Assembly: GCA_022578605.1 (NCBI GenBank)
Contig: MU394081.1
Location: 310,850-374,849 of the forward strand
Direction: 5' to 3'
Source of the DNA: Camillea tinctor
Lineage: Eukaryota > Ascomycota > Sordariomycetes > Xylariales > Xylariaceae
Length of the DNA stretch: 64,000 bases
Of the stretch, positions 25,026 through 33,936 are shown one piece after another (position 1 is the stretch's first letter; every line of letters starts with the position of its first letter). A program made the translations under genes and the position numbers. Below the pieces are notes generated by a model, which made no database searches, was not told where the DNA came from, and worked only from the letters and a program-made list of their open reading frames with translations.

Positions 25026-26132
25026 ATGTATGGAATGGGAGACTTACAGGCAGCCAAAGAGCTGCAAAATTCGTTCAGCAAGACGAAGCCGCCTAGAAGC
25101 CGCAACAATAAGTCTGGAGGAGCCCGGAATAAGGACAGCTATCAAGCACCTACATATCGTCAGCCAGACCATGCGAACCAGCCGTATCTCGGTAGAGAAA
25201 ACCAAGGCTCTTATCCTAGACCCAGCCCAGTAAACCTACCAGAAGTTTTCCGACAAGATATGCATGCTAGAAGAGACGATTATATTCCTCGAGAGTTTGA
25301 AGCCAATCAACAAAAATCGCACGGTAATTGCGAACAAGGTGCTCATGGACCGCCCTCTAGACGATCACGAAATCCAACTTTCCGACCACCTCGGGCTTGG
25401 CAAGGCCAACTTGTAACCTCTAAATCAGAAGACGCAGCCAGTTTCTGGAGCCCGCCTTCGAATCAGACTTTATACTCAGAAGCTTCACCTTCGATGCCAG
25501 TTTCTATTGCCCAAGAAACAGCTCCAACCATTAATCCCCCCATGCAGAATGGTCATGTCCCTGATAACTTTCAAATCTCTTCGGCAGTTCCTTCAAGCAA
25601 GACCGAAGAGATTGTTCAAGAGGAAGAGGACTTGATCGACTTTTCTGAGCCGTCGCCTCGTGATGGAGGCCCAATTCCTGATAACCATGGCCCGATAGAT
25701 GGTTCGATGTCAAATTCAATTCCAAATCAATACAATATCGGCTATTCTCCTCAACAACAAGCACCGCCTACAGCAAACTTCAGCCAGGAGTTTCCCAAAC
25801 CGTGTGCTAACACCGCCACACACGGTGGACCATTCTCGCATGTATCCATTGGAAAATCCAACGAAGAGACGGCAGAAGATATCCAGATGGGAGGTATGAA
25901 CACCACACCTTTGCCACCGAGCGGAGCCGGCCTTAGTGGGTCATCATGGAATCCTCAGAAAAGCCAAAGCCACCAAGCATATGCGGATATACCAGTGGTA
26001 AGAGACGCGGTACCCAGTCGTCGCCCACCTTCTAGCCGTACAGGGCCTATTGTTACAAGTGGAGTTTCCAGAGGGCTAGGTCTAGCCTCATCTCGATGGT
26101 GTGACGCAGCTGACCCAGATGAGGAGCTTTAA
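25026..26132 (+). CDS. Hypothetical disordered protein with acidic LIDF motif
   Basis: Single-exon frame of 368 aa starting MYGMGDLQAAKELQ; an in-frame TAA lies 12 nt upstream, which supports this ATG. I do not recognise the family. Residues 1-15 could form a short helix. Most of the rest is low complexity: Arg/Ser/Asn-rich to about 140, then Pro/Ser/Gln-rich. An acidic patch EEEDLIDFSEPS lies near 200, resembling short linear motifs used for protein docking. The C-terminus RGLGLASSRWC followed by DAADPDEEL is the most conserved-looking part; G-L-x-x-SRW endings occur in several fungal disordered proteins. No catalytic motif, signal peptide or membrane span is visible. Codon use resembles the neighbours, so I believe it is coding, but function is unknown. 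Confidence 0.65.
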   Translation: MYGMGDLQAAKELQNSFSKTKPPRSRNNKSGGARNKDSYQAPTYRQPDHANQPYLGRENQGSYPRPSPVNLPEVFRQDMHARRDDYIPREFEANQQKSHGNCEQGAHGPPSRRSRNPTFRPPRAWQGQLVTSKSEDAASFWSPPSNQTLYSEASPSMPVSIAQETAPTINPPMQNGHVPDNFQISSAVPSSKTEEIVQEEEDLIDFSEPSPRDGGPIPDNHGPIDGSMSNSIPNQYNIGYSPQQQAPPTANFSQEFPKPCANTATHGGPFSHVSIGKSNEETAEDIQMGGMNTTPLPPSGAGLSGSSWNPQKSQSHQAYADIPVVRDAVPSRRPPSSRTGPIVTSGVSRGLGLASSRWCDAADPDEEL

Positions 26133-26914
26133 TAGCGAAGCTCCCTATGTACATCACAACTAGGTGTTCTTAGTGGTCAGGTTGTCACTTCAAATGACGG
26201 TTTGTTTTTTTCTTCGGCTGTTCAGTGTCTGTCCTAGAGAATCGAGAGACCCCATCTGTCAGGTTCTCGGATTCCGTTTACTGCATGGCAAGGCGGCAAA
26301 AAAATATCGATGTATTATTAGTTAATAAGTTTACGTGGCAGACAAGTTACGGGCGACCCTCAGTCGTACTTGTCAGTCTAGGGGCCACGGATACTGTATT
26401 TTGATGTAATAAAAAGTGTTTTTCTTCTGTTACACGGCTACTCTTTGAATGTCTCACTTTCATGATAGGGGTGTTAGAAAACGTCCTGGGGACAACTCTG
26501 AAGTAAACGTGATCCGAGCCTCGTATATTTACAGCACCATCTCTAACTAGAAGCGACGGATATCCCTTGTAAAGGGCAATAGTCAGACGCAGATGGATAT
26601 AATCTAGCACATAGATCTTGTTTCAAGCGCATTTGGGAGTAGAGTCAAGAATAATCAACCAGATTCTTAGGTAAATAGGTCATCAAAAAACACCTTTTAT
26701 GTGTATATAGGTATATATACCACTCTCCTTCCTTCCCCTAACCCCCTTTAAAATCCTTACAATACTACCCGAGTATATAGCTCAGGGATAGCTAGCAGAT
26801 GGATATAATTATTAACCTAACCTAACCTAAACCCCTTCCCCCCTAATCCACTCTATTTCCCTTCCCTGCCCTTCCTTACAATTCTTCATCTCCCATCTTT
26901 CCCACATACCACGC
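26133..26914. other. Convergent 3' spacer
   Basis: Should hold the 3' UTRs of the gene ending at 26132 and of NOC3. It is AT-rich. It includes the short telomere-like array listed separately. A minus frame at 26347-26610 has no coding character. Confidence 0.55.
26813..26835. repeat. Short interstitial telomere-like array
   Basis: Three TAACC units followed by TAAACCCC, about 80-100 bp beyond the NOC3 stop codon. It resembles but does not match the usual fungal telomere unit CCCTAA. Read directly. Confidence 0.6.
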
Positions 26915-28939
26915 TCACCTCTCCTTCGCAATCCCCTTCTCCAGCGCCTTAACCCCGTCCCTCACCTGGGGGCAATAGTGCCTCCTCAGTATCTCGCCCT
27001 CCCACACCGTAGCGGCGAGCGGGTTGGAGGCCTCGACGCTGGTGGCGAGGGGCAGGAACGCGCCGTCCCCCTTGCGCTCGTCGGTGTCCCAGAGGGACGC
27101 GAACTTGCGGCCGTGCTGGGACACGACGTCCGAGAGCAGGCCCAACACGGCGCGCGCGGGCTTCTCGGGGAGGTGCAGCGACGCGGTGAGCAGCTGCTTG
27201 GCGAAGGCGGCGAGGCGCAGGGGCGACACGGAGCGCGCGTTCCAGCGGGGGAGGAGCACGGCGGAGAGGCAGCGGATGAGCAGGGCGGGCGTGGTCTGCA
27301 CGTTGATCTTGTTGGGGGTGGGGGCGGGGGCGTCGGGGTCGGGGAGGCGCAGGGATTGCTCTTCGGGGCTGAGGGAGAGGGGCAGTAGGGTCTGGTAAAG
27401 GTGCGCGGTGAAGAAGGACAGGTCGAGGTGCAGCGTCGAGCGCGCGTTGTGGGCGTCTTGGCCGGCGAGCAGGGCGAACGCGGTGATGGTGCAGAGGAGC
27501 GCTTCGCGGGAGGTGTTGCGCGCAGGCGCGTCGTCTGCGTCTGCGTCTTCCTGCTCTTCGTCTTCGCCGGTGCCGGCCTCGTCGGCGTCGCTGTGGCGGA
27601 TGAGATCCTTCAGGGCCTCGAGCAGGTCGCCGAAGAAGTCCTGGTTGATGAGGTGCGCGTACTTGGCTAGGCCCTCCAGCACGGCGCCCATGAGGTGCGG
27701 GACTCGCAGTTTGAGGATGCGGAAGTACGTCGCGAACACTAGCTTGAGGGTCTCGGACTGCATCCGGTCCCGCTCCTCGTGGCTGACGAGCGCATCGGCT
27801 TGGTCCATGTCTTTTTGTAGGGCTTTCTGCTCCTTGATGTTCTTGCGTTCTTTCTTCGTCCGGAAATCTTTCTTGAATTTACGTTTCTTGGTGCCTGCGT
27901 CGTCTTCGTGGTCGACGGAGTCCTTGGACGCCTTGCCCGAGAATTCAGACAGGAGGCGGAGGTGGAGGAAGAGGTTCACCACGTTTTCGTTGACCTGGTA
28001 CTCCCGCGCCTTCATCATCTTAGAGAGCAGTGAGACAGCTTCCATAGCGGGTCGGCCTTCTTCGTCGTCTGCGAATAAAGTCTCGAGTGCCTCCAGGCAC
28101 TTGTGGAAATCTTGGTCAACCCATCTCGTAGAAAGCTTTCCCACTAGGATCTTTATCAGGTCGCCCCGGAAGTTGAAATGCGGTACCGACGTGAGGAGAT
28201 TGCAAGCACAAGTAATTGCCACGCTCGAAATATCATTCCCCTTCTGCCCACCTTGATTCGGCCTTCCTTTGGCACATTTTGCGAGTTCCTTCACGTACGC
28301 CTGGTATCCCGAGACCAAGGACTGCTCCCATGACCGTAGTTTCCTCACTTCCTTTGACAGCTTCTCTTCCGGTCCATCCTCGGCGATCGGCCGTATCCGG
28401 TAGCCCGGGATAACATCTTTGTAAACGGCTAACTGGGTGGCCAAGGCGAGTTTCCGGATCGTAGGGATGCGAGACTGTCCTATCTTGGCTAATGTTTTAA
28501 AAGCACCCACGTTCTCTTCCGGATCCTCATTCAGCATTGTGGCTACTTTGGCAAGCTCCTCTTTCGCTTCTAGAATTTGCTGATGTTCGGGGATATCAGG
28601 TTTCTCTTCGATAGTAGGTTCATCATCCGCCTCGATGCCGGACTCATTCCCGCTAGCTTCTAACCAGTCCTCGTCACTTTCTATGGATTTGACATCGTCA
28701 GCTGGTGCAGAGACATGCTGCACCCTACCACCAGGTAGTTTGAGAGGGAGCCTCGTATTCTCCTTTTTTTCTTTCTTCTTCCCCTTCCGTGCCTTATTCT
28801 CATACTCCTGTTCTAAGTCCCAGTTGGCGGCATTCTTGAAAAATGCTTTCTGGATTTTGCCATTAGACTTATGAGATGAGCCGTCGTCATCTGATTGCGG
28901 AGGGGTGAGTCTTCGCTTCTTCGTAGGTCTTGAGGCCAT
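26915..28939 (-). CDS. NOC3: Nucleolar complex protein 3 (NOC3)
   Basis: 60S ribosomal subunit assembly factor that works with Noc2 in nucleolar and nucleoplasmic pre-60S particles; the yeast protein is also linked to replication licensing. Single-exon gene of 674 aa. The amino terminus MASRPTKKRRLTPPQ is basic, followed by FFKNAANWDLEQEYENKARK, typical of Noc3. The Noc3p domain lies about 135-245 (from EELAKVATMLNEDPEENVGA) and a CBF/Mak21-type helical region about 480-650. A Lys/Glu-rich coiled-coil stretch (GTKKRKFKKDFRTKKERKN) sits near 345-370. The end is KGIAKER. The 3' third of the gene (about 26940-27650) has almost pure G/C third positions, unlike the 5' part. It shares a 469-bp divergent promoter with NIP7, another 60S factor. 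Confidence 0.93.
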   Translation of the reverse strand: MASRPTKKRRLTPPQSDDDGSSHKSNGKIQKAFFKNAANWDLEQEYENKARKGKKKEKKENTRLPLKLPGGRVQHVSAPADDVKSIESDEDWLEASGNESGIEADDEPTIEEKPDIPEHQQILEAKEELAKVATMLNEDPEENVGAFKTLAKIGQSRIPTIRKLALATQLAVYKDVIPGYRIRPIAEDGPEEKLSKEVRKLRSWEQSLVSGYQAYVKELAKCAKGRPNQGGQKGNDISSVAITCACNLLTSVPHFNFRGDLIKILVGKLSTRWVDQDFHKCLEALETLFADDEEGRPAMEAVSLLSKMMKAREYQVNENVVNLFLHLRLLSEFSGKASKDSVDHEDDAGTKKRKFKKDFRTKKERKNIKEQKALQKDMDQADALVSHEERDRMQSETLKLVFATYFRILKLRVPHLMGAVLEGLAKYAHLINQDFFGDLLEALKDLIRHSDADEAGTGEDEEQEDADADDAPARNTSREALLCTITAFALLAGQDAHNARSTLHLDLSFFTAHLYQTLLPLSLSPEEQSLRLPDPDAPAPTPNKINVQTTPALLIRCLSAVLLPRWNARSVSPLRLAAFAKQLLTASLHLPEKPARAVLGLLSDVVSQHGRKFASLWDTDERKGDGAFLPLATSVEASNPLAATVWEGEILRRHYCPQVRDGVKALEKGIAKER

Positions 28940-28956
28940 TGTTTATTTATGAGTGA

Positions 28957-28965
28957 CGATGAGAT
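28957..28965 (+). promoter_or_regulatory. PAC-like element before NOC3
   Basis: CGATGAGAT on the plus strand; on the NOC3 coding strand it reads ATCTCATCG. Eighteen bases separate the ATCTCATC core from the ATG. It matches the PAC core CGATGAG plus the following A/C-T. It may lie in the leader rather than in the promoter. Confidence 0.5.
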
Positions 28966-29209
28966 ATAAAATCCTCGGTTCGGCTCAGGTATGAAATAGT
29001 ATTGCAGTGATACTTATATAATAAAGTACCTATAGTTAATGTATAGTGTGCTATGCTGCTTGGTACTAAAGTACGTACTTTCAAAAAGAAAAGTTGGATA
29101 TGAACAAAATTTCAATCGATTTAGCTCGGGACCCTGGTCTAAGCCAACCCACTAAAAAGACTTGTGCCTAGCTGCGCACCAATCGGCGTCTTTCCGCGCT
29201 TTCACCGCC

Positions 29210-29217
29210 AAAATTTT
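29210..29217. promoter_or_regulatory. RRPE-like AAAATTTT
   Basis: Self-complementary RRPE core, 191 bp before the NIP7 ATG and about 270 bp before the NOC3 ATG. In yeast RRPE is bound by Stb3 and often pairs with PAC. AT-rich, so alone it would be weak evidence. Confidence 0.4.
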
Positions 29218-29384
29218 AAGAACGGCAGAAAACCTCCTCTAGGAAACAATTCACCAAGAAAGTTGCAGCGTCTCTAGTTTGCGCCTGTATTTGTTCTGAT
29301 AGACTTGCGACTACGGATCATCTCAATTTTATTCTCCTTTAATTTTCACCTTCTTGCGATATTACTTAAAAGGGATCAAAAAAA

Positions 29385-29392
29385 ATCTCATC
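29385..29392 (-). promoter_or_regulatory. PAC-like element before NIP7
   Basis: ATCTCATC on the NIP7 coding strand, 16 bases before the ATG; its complement is GATGAGAT. It is the same word, orientation and distance as the copy before NOC3. Confidence 0.5.
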
Positions 29393-29408
29393 AACTCTTC
29401 TTCTCAAG

Positions 29409-30893
29409 ATGCGTGCTCTTACAGAAGAAGAAATGAGCACTGTGCTCAAGAAACTCGCCAATTATACGGGAGACTCACTAAAAGAGCTGATCGCTCCTCT
29501 GGACGACTCTGAAAATGCAGACAGATATGTCTTCCGTGTAGTGAAGGATCGGTAAGGATATTACATGGAATACCTATACTATTTCACTTTATCTAACGAA
29601 CATTCCTAGAGTTTATTATGTTCTTCTCTCGATAGCCAATTGTAAGCTACTAGCTTCTCTCTCACGAGGCCTACAGCGAGGTCGTTGAGTTCTGGGTTTC
29701 TGGACGTCAAGTTGCCACTCTCCTCATGCGAAGTAGGCTAAGGGGTATCATAAACTCTGGAATGATTTCAGCAGTGGCCCTTTCTTCGCCTAGTATGCAT
29801 ATGCTCGCTGTTTCAACCTTACTAACTTGGCATGTATAGTGGCCACCTCGGTTGCGCGAGACAACCTTGCCTCGCTCGGCGTGTGTCTAGGTTCGTGAAA
29901 GCTCCCTTCTGATGCTTCTTTTTCCTTCTTCGAAAGTCATGGTTAGAGACTATCTTCGCCTCCCAAAAGATCTTTTACTGCCCCTAAGTTTCAGTTATTA
30001 ACATTCCATCTCAATTTACCAGGCAAATTGACAAAGACGGGCAAATTCCGACTACACAGTAAGTCACCCACTTCCAGCCTTTCCCTCCTCTCTAGAAAAA
30101 AAAAAGAATAAAACGGCAGGGGGAAAAGAAACGAAGGTCATAAAATCTAACCTATAACAACAGTCACAAGCCTCCCTATATTAGCCGCCCACGCGCGATA
30201 CAAGATCTGGATTAAGCGTAAGCCCTCCTCGTCCCCCTCCCCCCTTTCTCCCACGACAAAGCTTGTAGTCATGACCACATGAAACTAACCCTGCTACCAC
30301 CTGGTCCCTCACCCACAGCAAACGGTGAGATGTCTTTCCTCTTCGGCGGCAACGTCCTGAAGGCCCACGTGGGCCGGCAGACGGAGGATTGCCCCGAGCA
30401 CGTCGGCGTGGTGGTGTACAACATGGCGGACTGCCCGCTCGGGTTTGGTGTCACGGCAAGAAGGGTAAGTTGCATATGCATAATATATCCCCCCCCTCCC
30501 CATCTTTATTACGAGACCATCAAAAATACTGACCGAGAAACTGCTAGTATGTGAAAAAAAAAAAAAAACAACCGGTTTATCCTATCAAACACCCCCAGGT
30601 TCTTCTGATATTTTGATCCAACCCTAAAGATATCGAGGGAGCAAGAGAGAGGTTAAGATGCTAACACCTAAGCAGTACCGCCGAGGCCAGAAGGCTGGAC
30701 CCCACGGGCATTGTATGTTTCAGACAGGCCGACTGCGGCGAATACCTACGGTTAGTTTTTTTTTGTTTTTTCCTCTATTCTCTTCACTCCGCTCATGCTA
30801 CAATCCATGACTTCCATGGAGATTTTCTGGGAACCAATTATACTGACATGAATTCACCCCCTCAGGGACGAAGATACGCTATTTGCTGGTTAA
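29409..30893 (+). CDS. NIP7: 60S ribosome biogenesis protein NIP7 (one-base frame problem at exon 6/7)
   Basis: Nucleolar PUA-domain protein needed for 27S pre-rRNA processing and 60S assembly. Eight small exons: 29409-29551, 29610-29641, 29840-29890, 30023-30058, 30164-30217, 30319-30464, 30676-30750 and 30866-30893, about 187 aa. Conserved blocks: [76 protein letters not shown], then [12 protein letters not shown], and an end of DEDTLFAG. All junctions fit except one: the exon-6 donor reads AGAAGG|GTAAGT, one G more than needed to rejoin STAEARR at the CAG|TACC acceptor, so canonical splicing shifts the frame by one. A weak donor at 30443 (GTTTGG) would be in frame but removes conserved FGVTARS. 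A base error in the sequence is most likely, since the gene is essential in yeast and otherwise intact. Confidence 0.85.
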
Positions 30894-31520
30894 AAGGGGG
30901 AAAGAAAAAAAAGGGGGAGATGGACAGGACTTTTTTGGTTTCTTGTCACGCTGAACATGGTTGACAAATACAATGTGTTTTCGGAACGGAGTTTTGGACA
31001 TGTTCTATTTTAGTATTGCTGCCCTTTTTTTATTTTATTAGAATCAACAACTAAAAAGAAGTAAAACATATAGTCTTCATTGCGCGCGTTCCAAAGAATT
31101 GTTTCCAACGCATCTACTCAAGACAATGCAAATTAAGTCCATATATCTTACTTTTGCTGGATGTATTCATTATATAATTCTAATCATCTTTTTGTTTTCA
31201 TGTTTGTGATCGCTAAGTAGACATATTTAACCCCCCTTTTATCATAAGTTTCATACTTGATCCGCCTTCCCTTCTTTTTTATATCCGACTTTTTCAATGT
31301 CTTATCTCTTCCTTTTTGGTAATATATGGTAGAAGCAGTTTCAAAATGTCACCAAGCACCAACACGCCATCCCTCCTTCCATTTTCTATCTTGAAGCAAC
31401 GGCACATTCCTTTCTACACCCTTGAAATAGCAACATGGCAAGGTTTGCTCGCTCAAACTCCCGTGATTTTAGATCTATCGTATTCCGTAGCAGCAAATCG
31501 CTCACTCTCCATCTCCCGGC
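30894..31520. other. Convergent 3' spacer
   Basis: AT-rich region between the NIP7 and PRO1 stop codons. It should hold both 3' UTRs. A plus frame at 31316-31552 starts at an ATG but lacks coding character and overlaps the PRO1 end. Confidence 0.55.
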
Positions 31521-33422
31521 TTACGCAACTATGCCATTATCCCCATTCTTAGTCTCTTTCCCTGCTGCACTCTCGGGAGTCCCGTTGTGAACAGGGGAGA
31601 CAGGCCTACTTTCGCGTCCGAAAAGGCTGACGTTCTCGCGATGGGCAACGTACTCGCTATCTGCGTAGCCCAGAAGCGATTCGATCATGCCACTGCGGTG
31701 ACCCTTGATGCGCGCGATCTCGGGGGCCGCGTAGTTGACGAGCGCACGTCCCACCTCCACGGGGTTGCCCCCCCATAGGCGACCGTCCGGTCCCGCCTCC
31801 GCTCGTCGCTCTACCACCACGAGTCGTACCGCCTCCTGTTGAGCAAAGCTACCCTCGACGTCGAGAACACCCACGGGTAGCAGACCTGCCTTATCAGCCA
31901 AGGCAAGGTGCGCTCCTGAGTCGATATATATGGTCCCATGGGGGGCGAGGCCGTGGAGCAGCCAAAAGTACCGATCTCTAATCGGGTGGGAGAGAGGTAG
32001 GAAGCGGGTATGTAGAGGGGGTTTCTCGAGGCTTGCGAGGGCACGAAAATGGGTCTCATCGACTCCTGGGGTTTGTGATTTGGATTGAGACGATGCTAGT
32101 GCGAGAGCCTTTGTAGCCTGTAGATATCGAACAATCTTTGCGATGTTTCCGGGGCTGGAGGATCGTGTAATCACAGTAGTAACGCCTGCGGAAGTCGCAA
32201 GTCGGGCTGCCACGATCTTCGTGCCCATACCGCCAGTTCCTAGAGAAGACCCGGCACTAGACACTATAGGGATAGGCAAGTCAGCATCACTTCTACTTAA
32301 GCTCAAAGGTTAGGTTAAGGGGTAGAACATACCATCGGCCTGGATTGCGCTAATATCGTCAACCACTTCGATGGCTTGTGCATCAGGATTCGTTCGTGGG
32401 TTTTTATCATATAAACAATCTACGTCAGTCATGAGGAAGAGGAATTCAGCATGAACCATTGCTGCAGTTATAGCCGACAGCGTATCGTTGTCGCCGAATT
32501 TTATCTCGGCCACCGCGAGGGTGTCGTTCTCGTTTACGATGGGGATGACGCCCATCTCAAGAAGTTCCATCATGGTGTTTTGAGCATTGAGATATCTTGA
32601 TCTCTATTCAACAGGTGTCAGTGGTGAGCCGAGTTGTGTCGAGGCAATTTAGACATCCGAGACCCGTGGGATGTGGCCATTGCCCTCGACTACATGAGGA
32701 AACGCACTTACATCCGCGATATCGTTTCTCGTCAGCAGAATCTGTGAAACAGGCTGCTGGAGATGGGCAAAGAGACTGTCCCATAGACTTATCAGGCGAC
32801 ATTGGCCAATAGCCGCGAGAGCCTGCAACTTAGACAGGTGCTTGGGCCTCTTTTCAACATCCATACGCTGGAGGCCGACACCGATGGCCCCAGACGATAC
32901 GATGACAACCTTGTGGCCATCCTTGCGCAGCTTCACAGCAGTCTCGACGATGAGACTTAGTATGGAGAGGAGCGGCTCATGGGTCTTCTCATCAACAATG
33001 GAACTAGTCCCTAGACGAGAAAGAGAGGATATTAGTCACCGGTACATGACTGACTCCCAACCCCTTATTGGTGGTCGTTCTCACCTAGCTTGATAACCAC
33101 TGTCAATGGTTTGGGGCCCTTCATATCTGTATAACACCCAACTCAGCAGTATTAGCAGGTGTAGCAAACAATATAACAATAGACAGTAAGTAAGGCGTGA
33201 GAGTATCTAGATAGACTTGGTGGAACGAAAAGACAGGTTATTCATTAACAGTAGCAGTAGTAGCATCAGCAGCAGCAGCAACGACGACAACAACAACAAC
33301 TCAAGATAAAGACTTAGAAAACACCATCCGCATTTATCAATAAAGCCAAATTCAGAAAGTAGAAAATAAAGAGGTATGATTGCTTGTTACGTACAGGGCG
33401 TGAGATCGCCTGGGCTTGTCAT
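31521..33422 (-). CDS. PRO1: Glutamate 5-kinase with C-terminal PUA domain
   Basis: First enzyme of proline synthesis: ATP plus L-glutamate to glutamate 5-phosphate, in the cytosol. Five exons: 33422-33395, 33126-33085, 33010-32712, 32603-32333 and 32263-31521, giving 460 aa. Start MTSPGDLTP, then [20 protein letters not shown] with the P-loop-like KLGTSS of amino-acid kinases. Other motifs: [12 protein letters not shown] (about 70-82), NENDTLAV and FGDNDTLSA (about 148-165), [13 protein letters not shown], and [19 protein letters not shown] (about 214-232). A PUA-type region follows (about 315-400, with [19 protein letters not shown]). The C-terminal ~35 residues are polar. It is proline-pathway kinase only, with no reductase fusion, as in yeast. 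Intron 1 (268 nt) is the longest of the gene and carries trinucleotide repeats. The short first exon is inferred from frame; an internal Met at residue 11 is an alternative start. Confidence 0.92.
33251..33300. repeat. Trinucleotide repeat tract in PRO1 intron 1
   Basis: About 50 bp of consecutive CAG/TAG, then CGA/ACA triplets (for example CAGCAGCAGCAG and CAACAACAACAAC), within the first intron of PRO1. Read directly. Confidence 0.75.
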
Positions 33423-33936
33423 TGCAAGGGCTTGTGGTGTGGGCTGAGGACGCGCAAAGCAGATCCATCTAATAGTATGTAGAGTATAGGGAGACGAGAC
33501 TCCACAACATGGCAACCTGCATTTCTGCCCTTTTGGAATTTAGTATTCGATTCGATAATCGAATCCAGGGATGTCCTAGGTACCTAAGTATTTTTTTTTT
33601 AAACTTTTTTCTAAAACTCCCATTTGAGAGTTTTCTCATTGGATGACGGCCGAAGTCGGACAGGCAGAAAATCCCCACTATAACGACGTAAGGTGACCTC
33701 ACCGCTTTCCCTTTTCTAGCATATCAGAATTGAATTGGGCTGGCAGTTTTCTTATCAAGCTTCGCTTTTGCATTAACCTAGAACAATTGCAATTGTACCT
33801 TTTTTTTATGAGCTCTTCCCGGTTCGAGGTCTTTCTTTGTCTAACCTTTGAACTTACTAACCTAGTTCCCGGGAAATTCACTAAGTGCCACTTAAGAAGT
33901 ACCCCTTAAGACATCTAATCCATCATATTCCGCCCC
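33423..33936. promoter_or_regulatory. Divergent promoter between PRO1 and ATP23
   Basis: A spacer of 514 bp between two start codons. It includes TAGGTACCTAAG near 33578, a T run at 33591-33600, and pyrimidine stretches on the ATP23 side. No specific regulator site was recognised. Confidence 0.5.

Larger units (their letters stand above)
28940..29408. promoter_or_regulatory. Bidirectional promoter of two 60S biogenesis genes
   Basis: A spacer of 469 bp between the NOC3 and NIP7 start codons. It contains AAAATTTT at 29210-29217 and two copies of GATGAGAT, one near each start codon. These are the core words of the RRPE and PAC elements known from yeast ribosome-biogenesis promoters. Co-regulation of the pair is inferred. 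Confidence 0.6.

Noticed and set aside
27408..28256. 282-codon plus-strand frame antisense to NOC3
   Set aside because: Explained by GC-rich codon bias of NOC3 on the other strand; Ser/Arg-rich composition with no recognisable domain.
33250..33310. Possible CRISPR-like or satellite array
   Set aside because: Simple trinucleotide repeats without spacers, inside an intron of a fungal gene.
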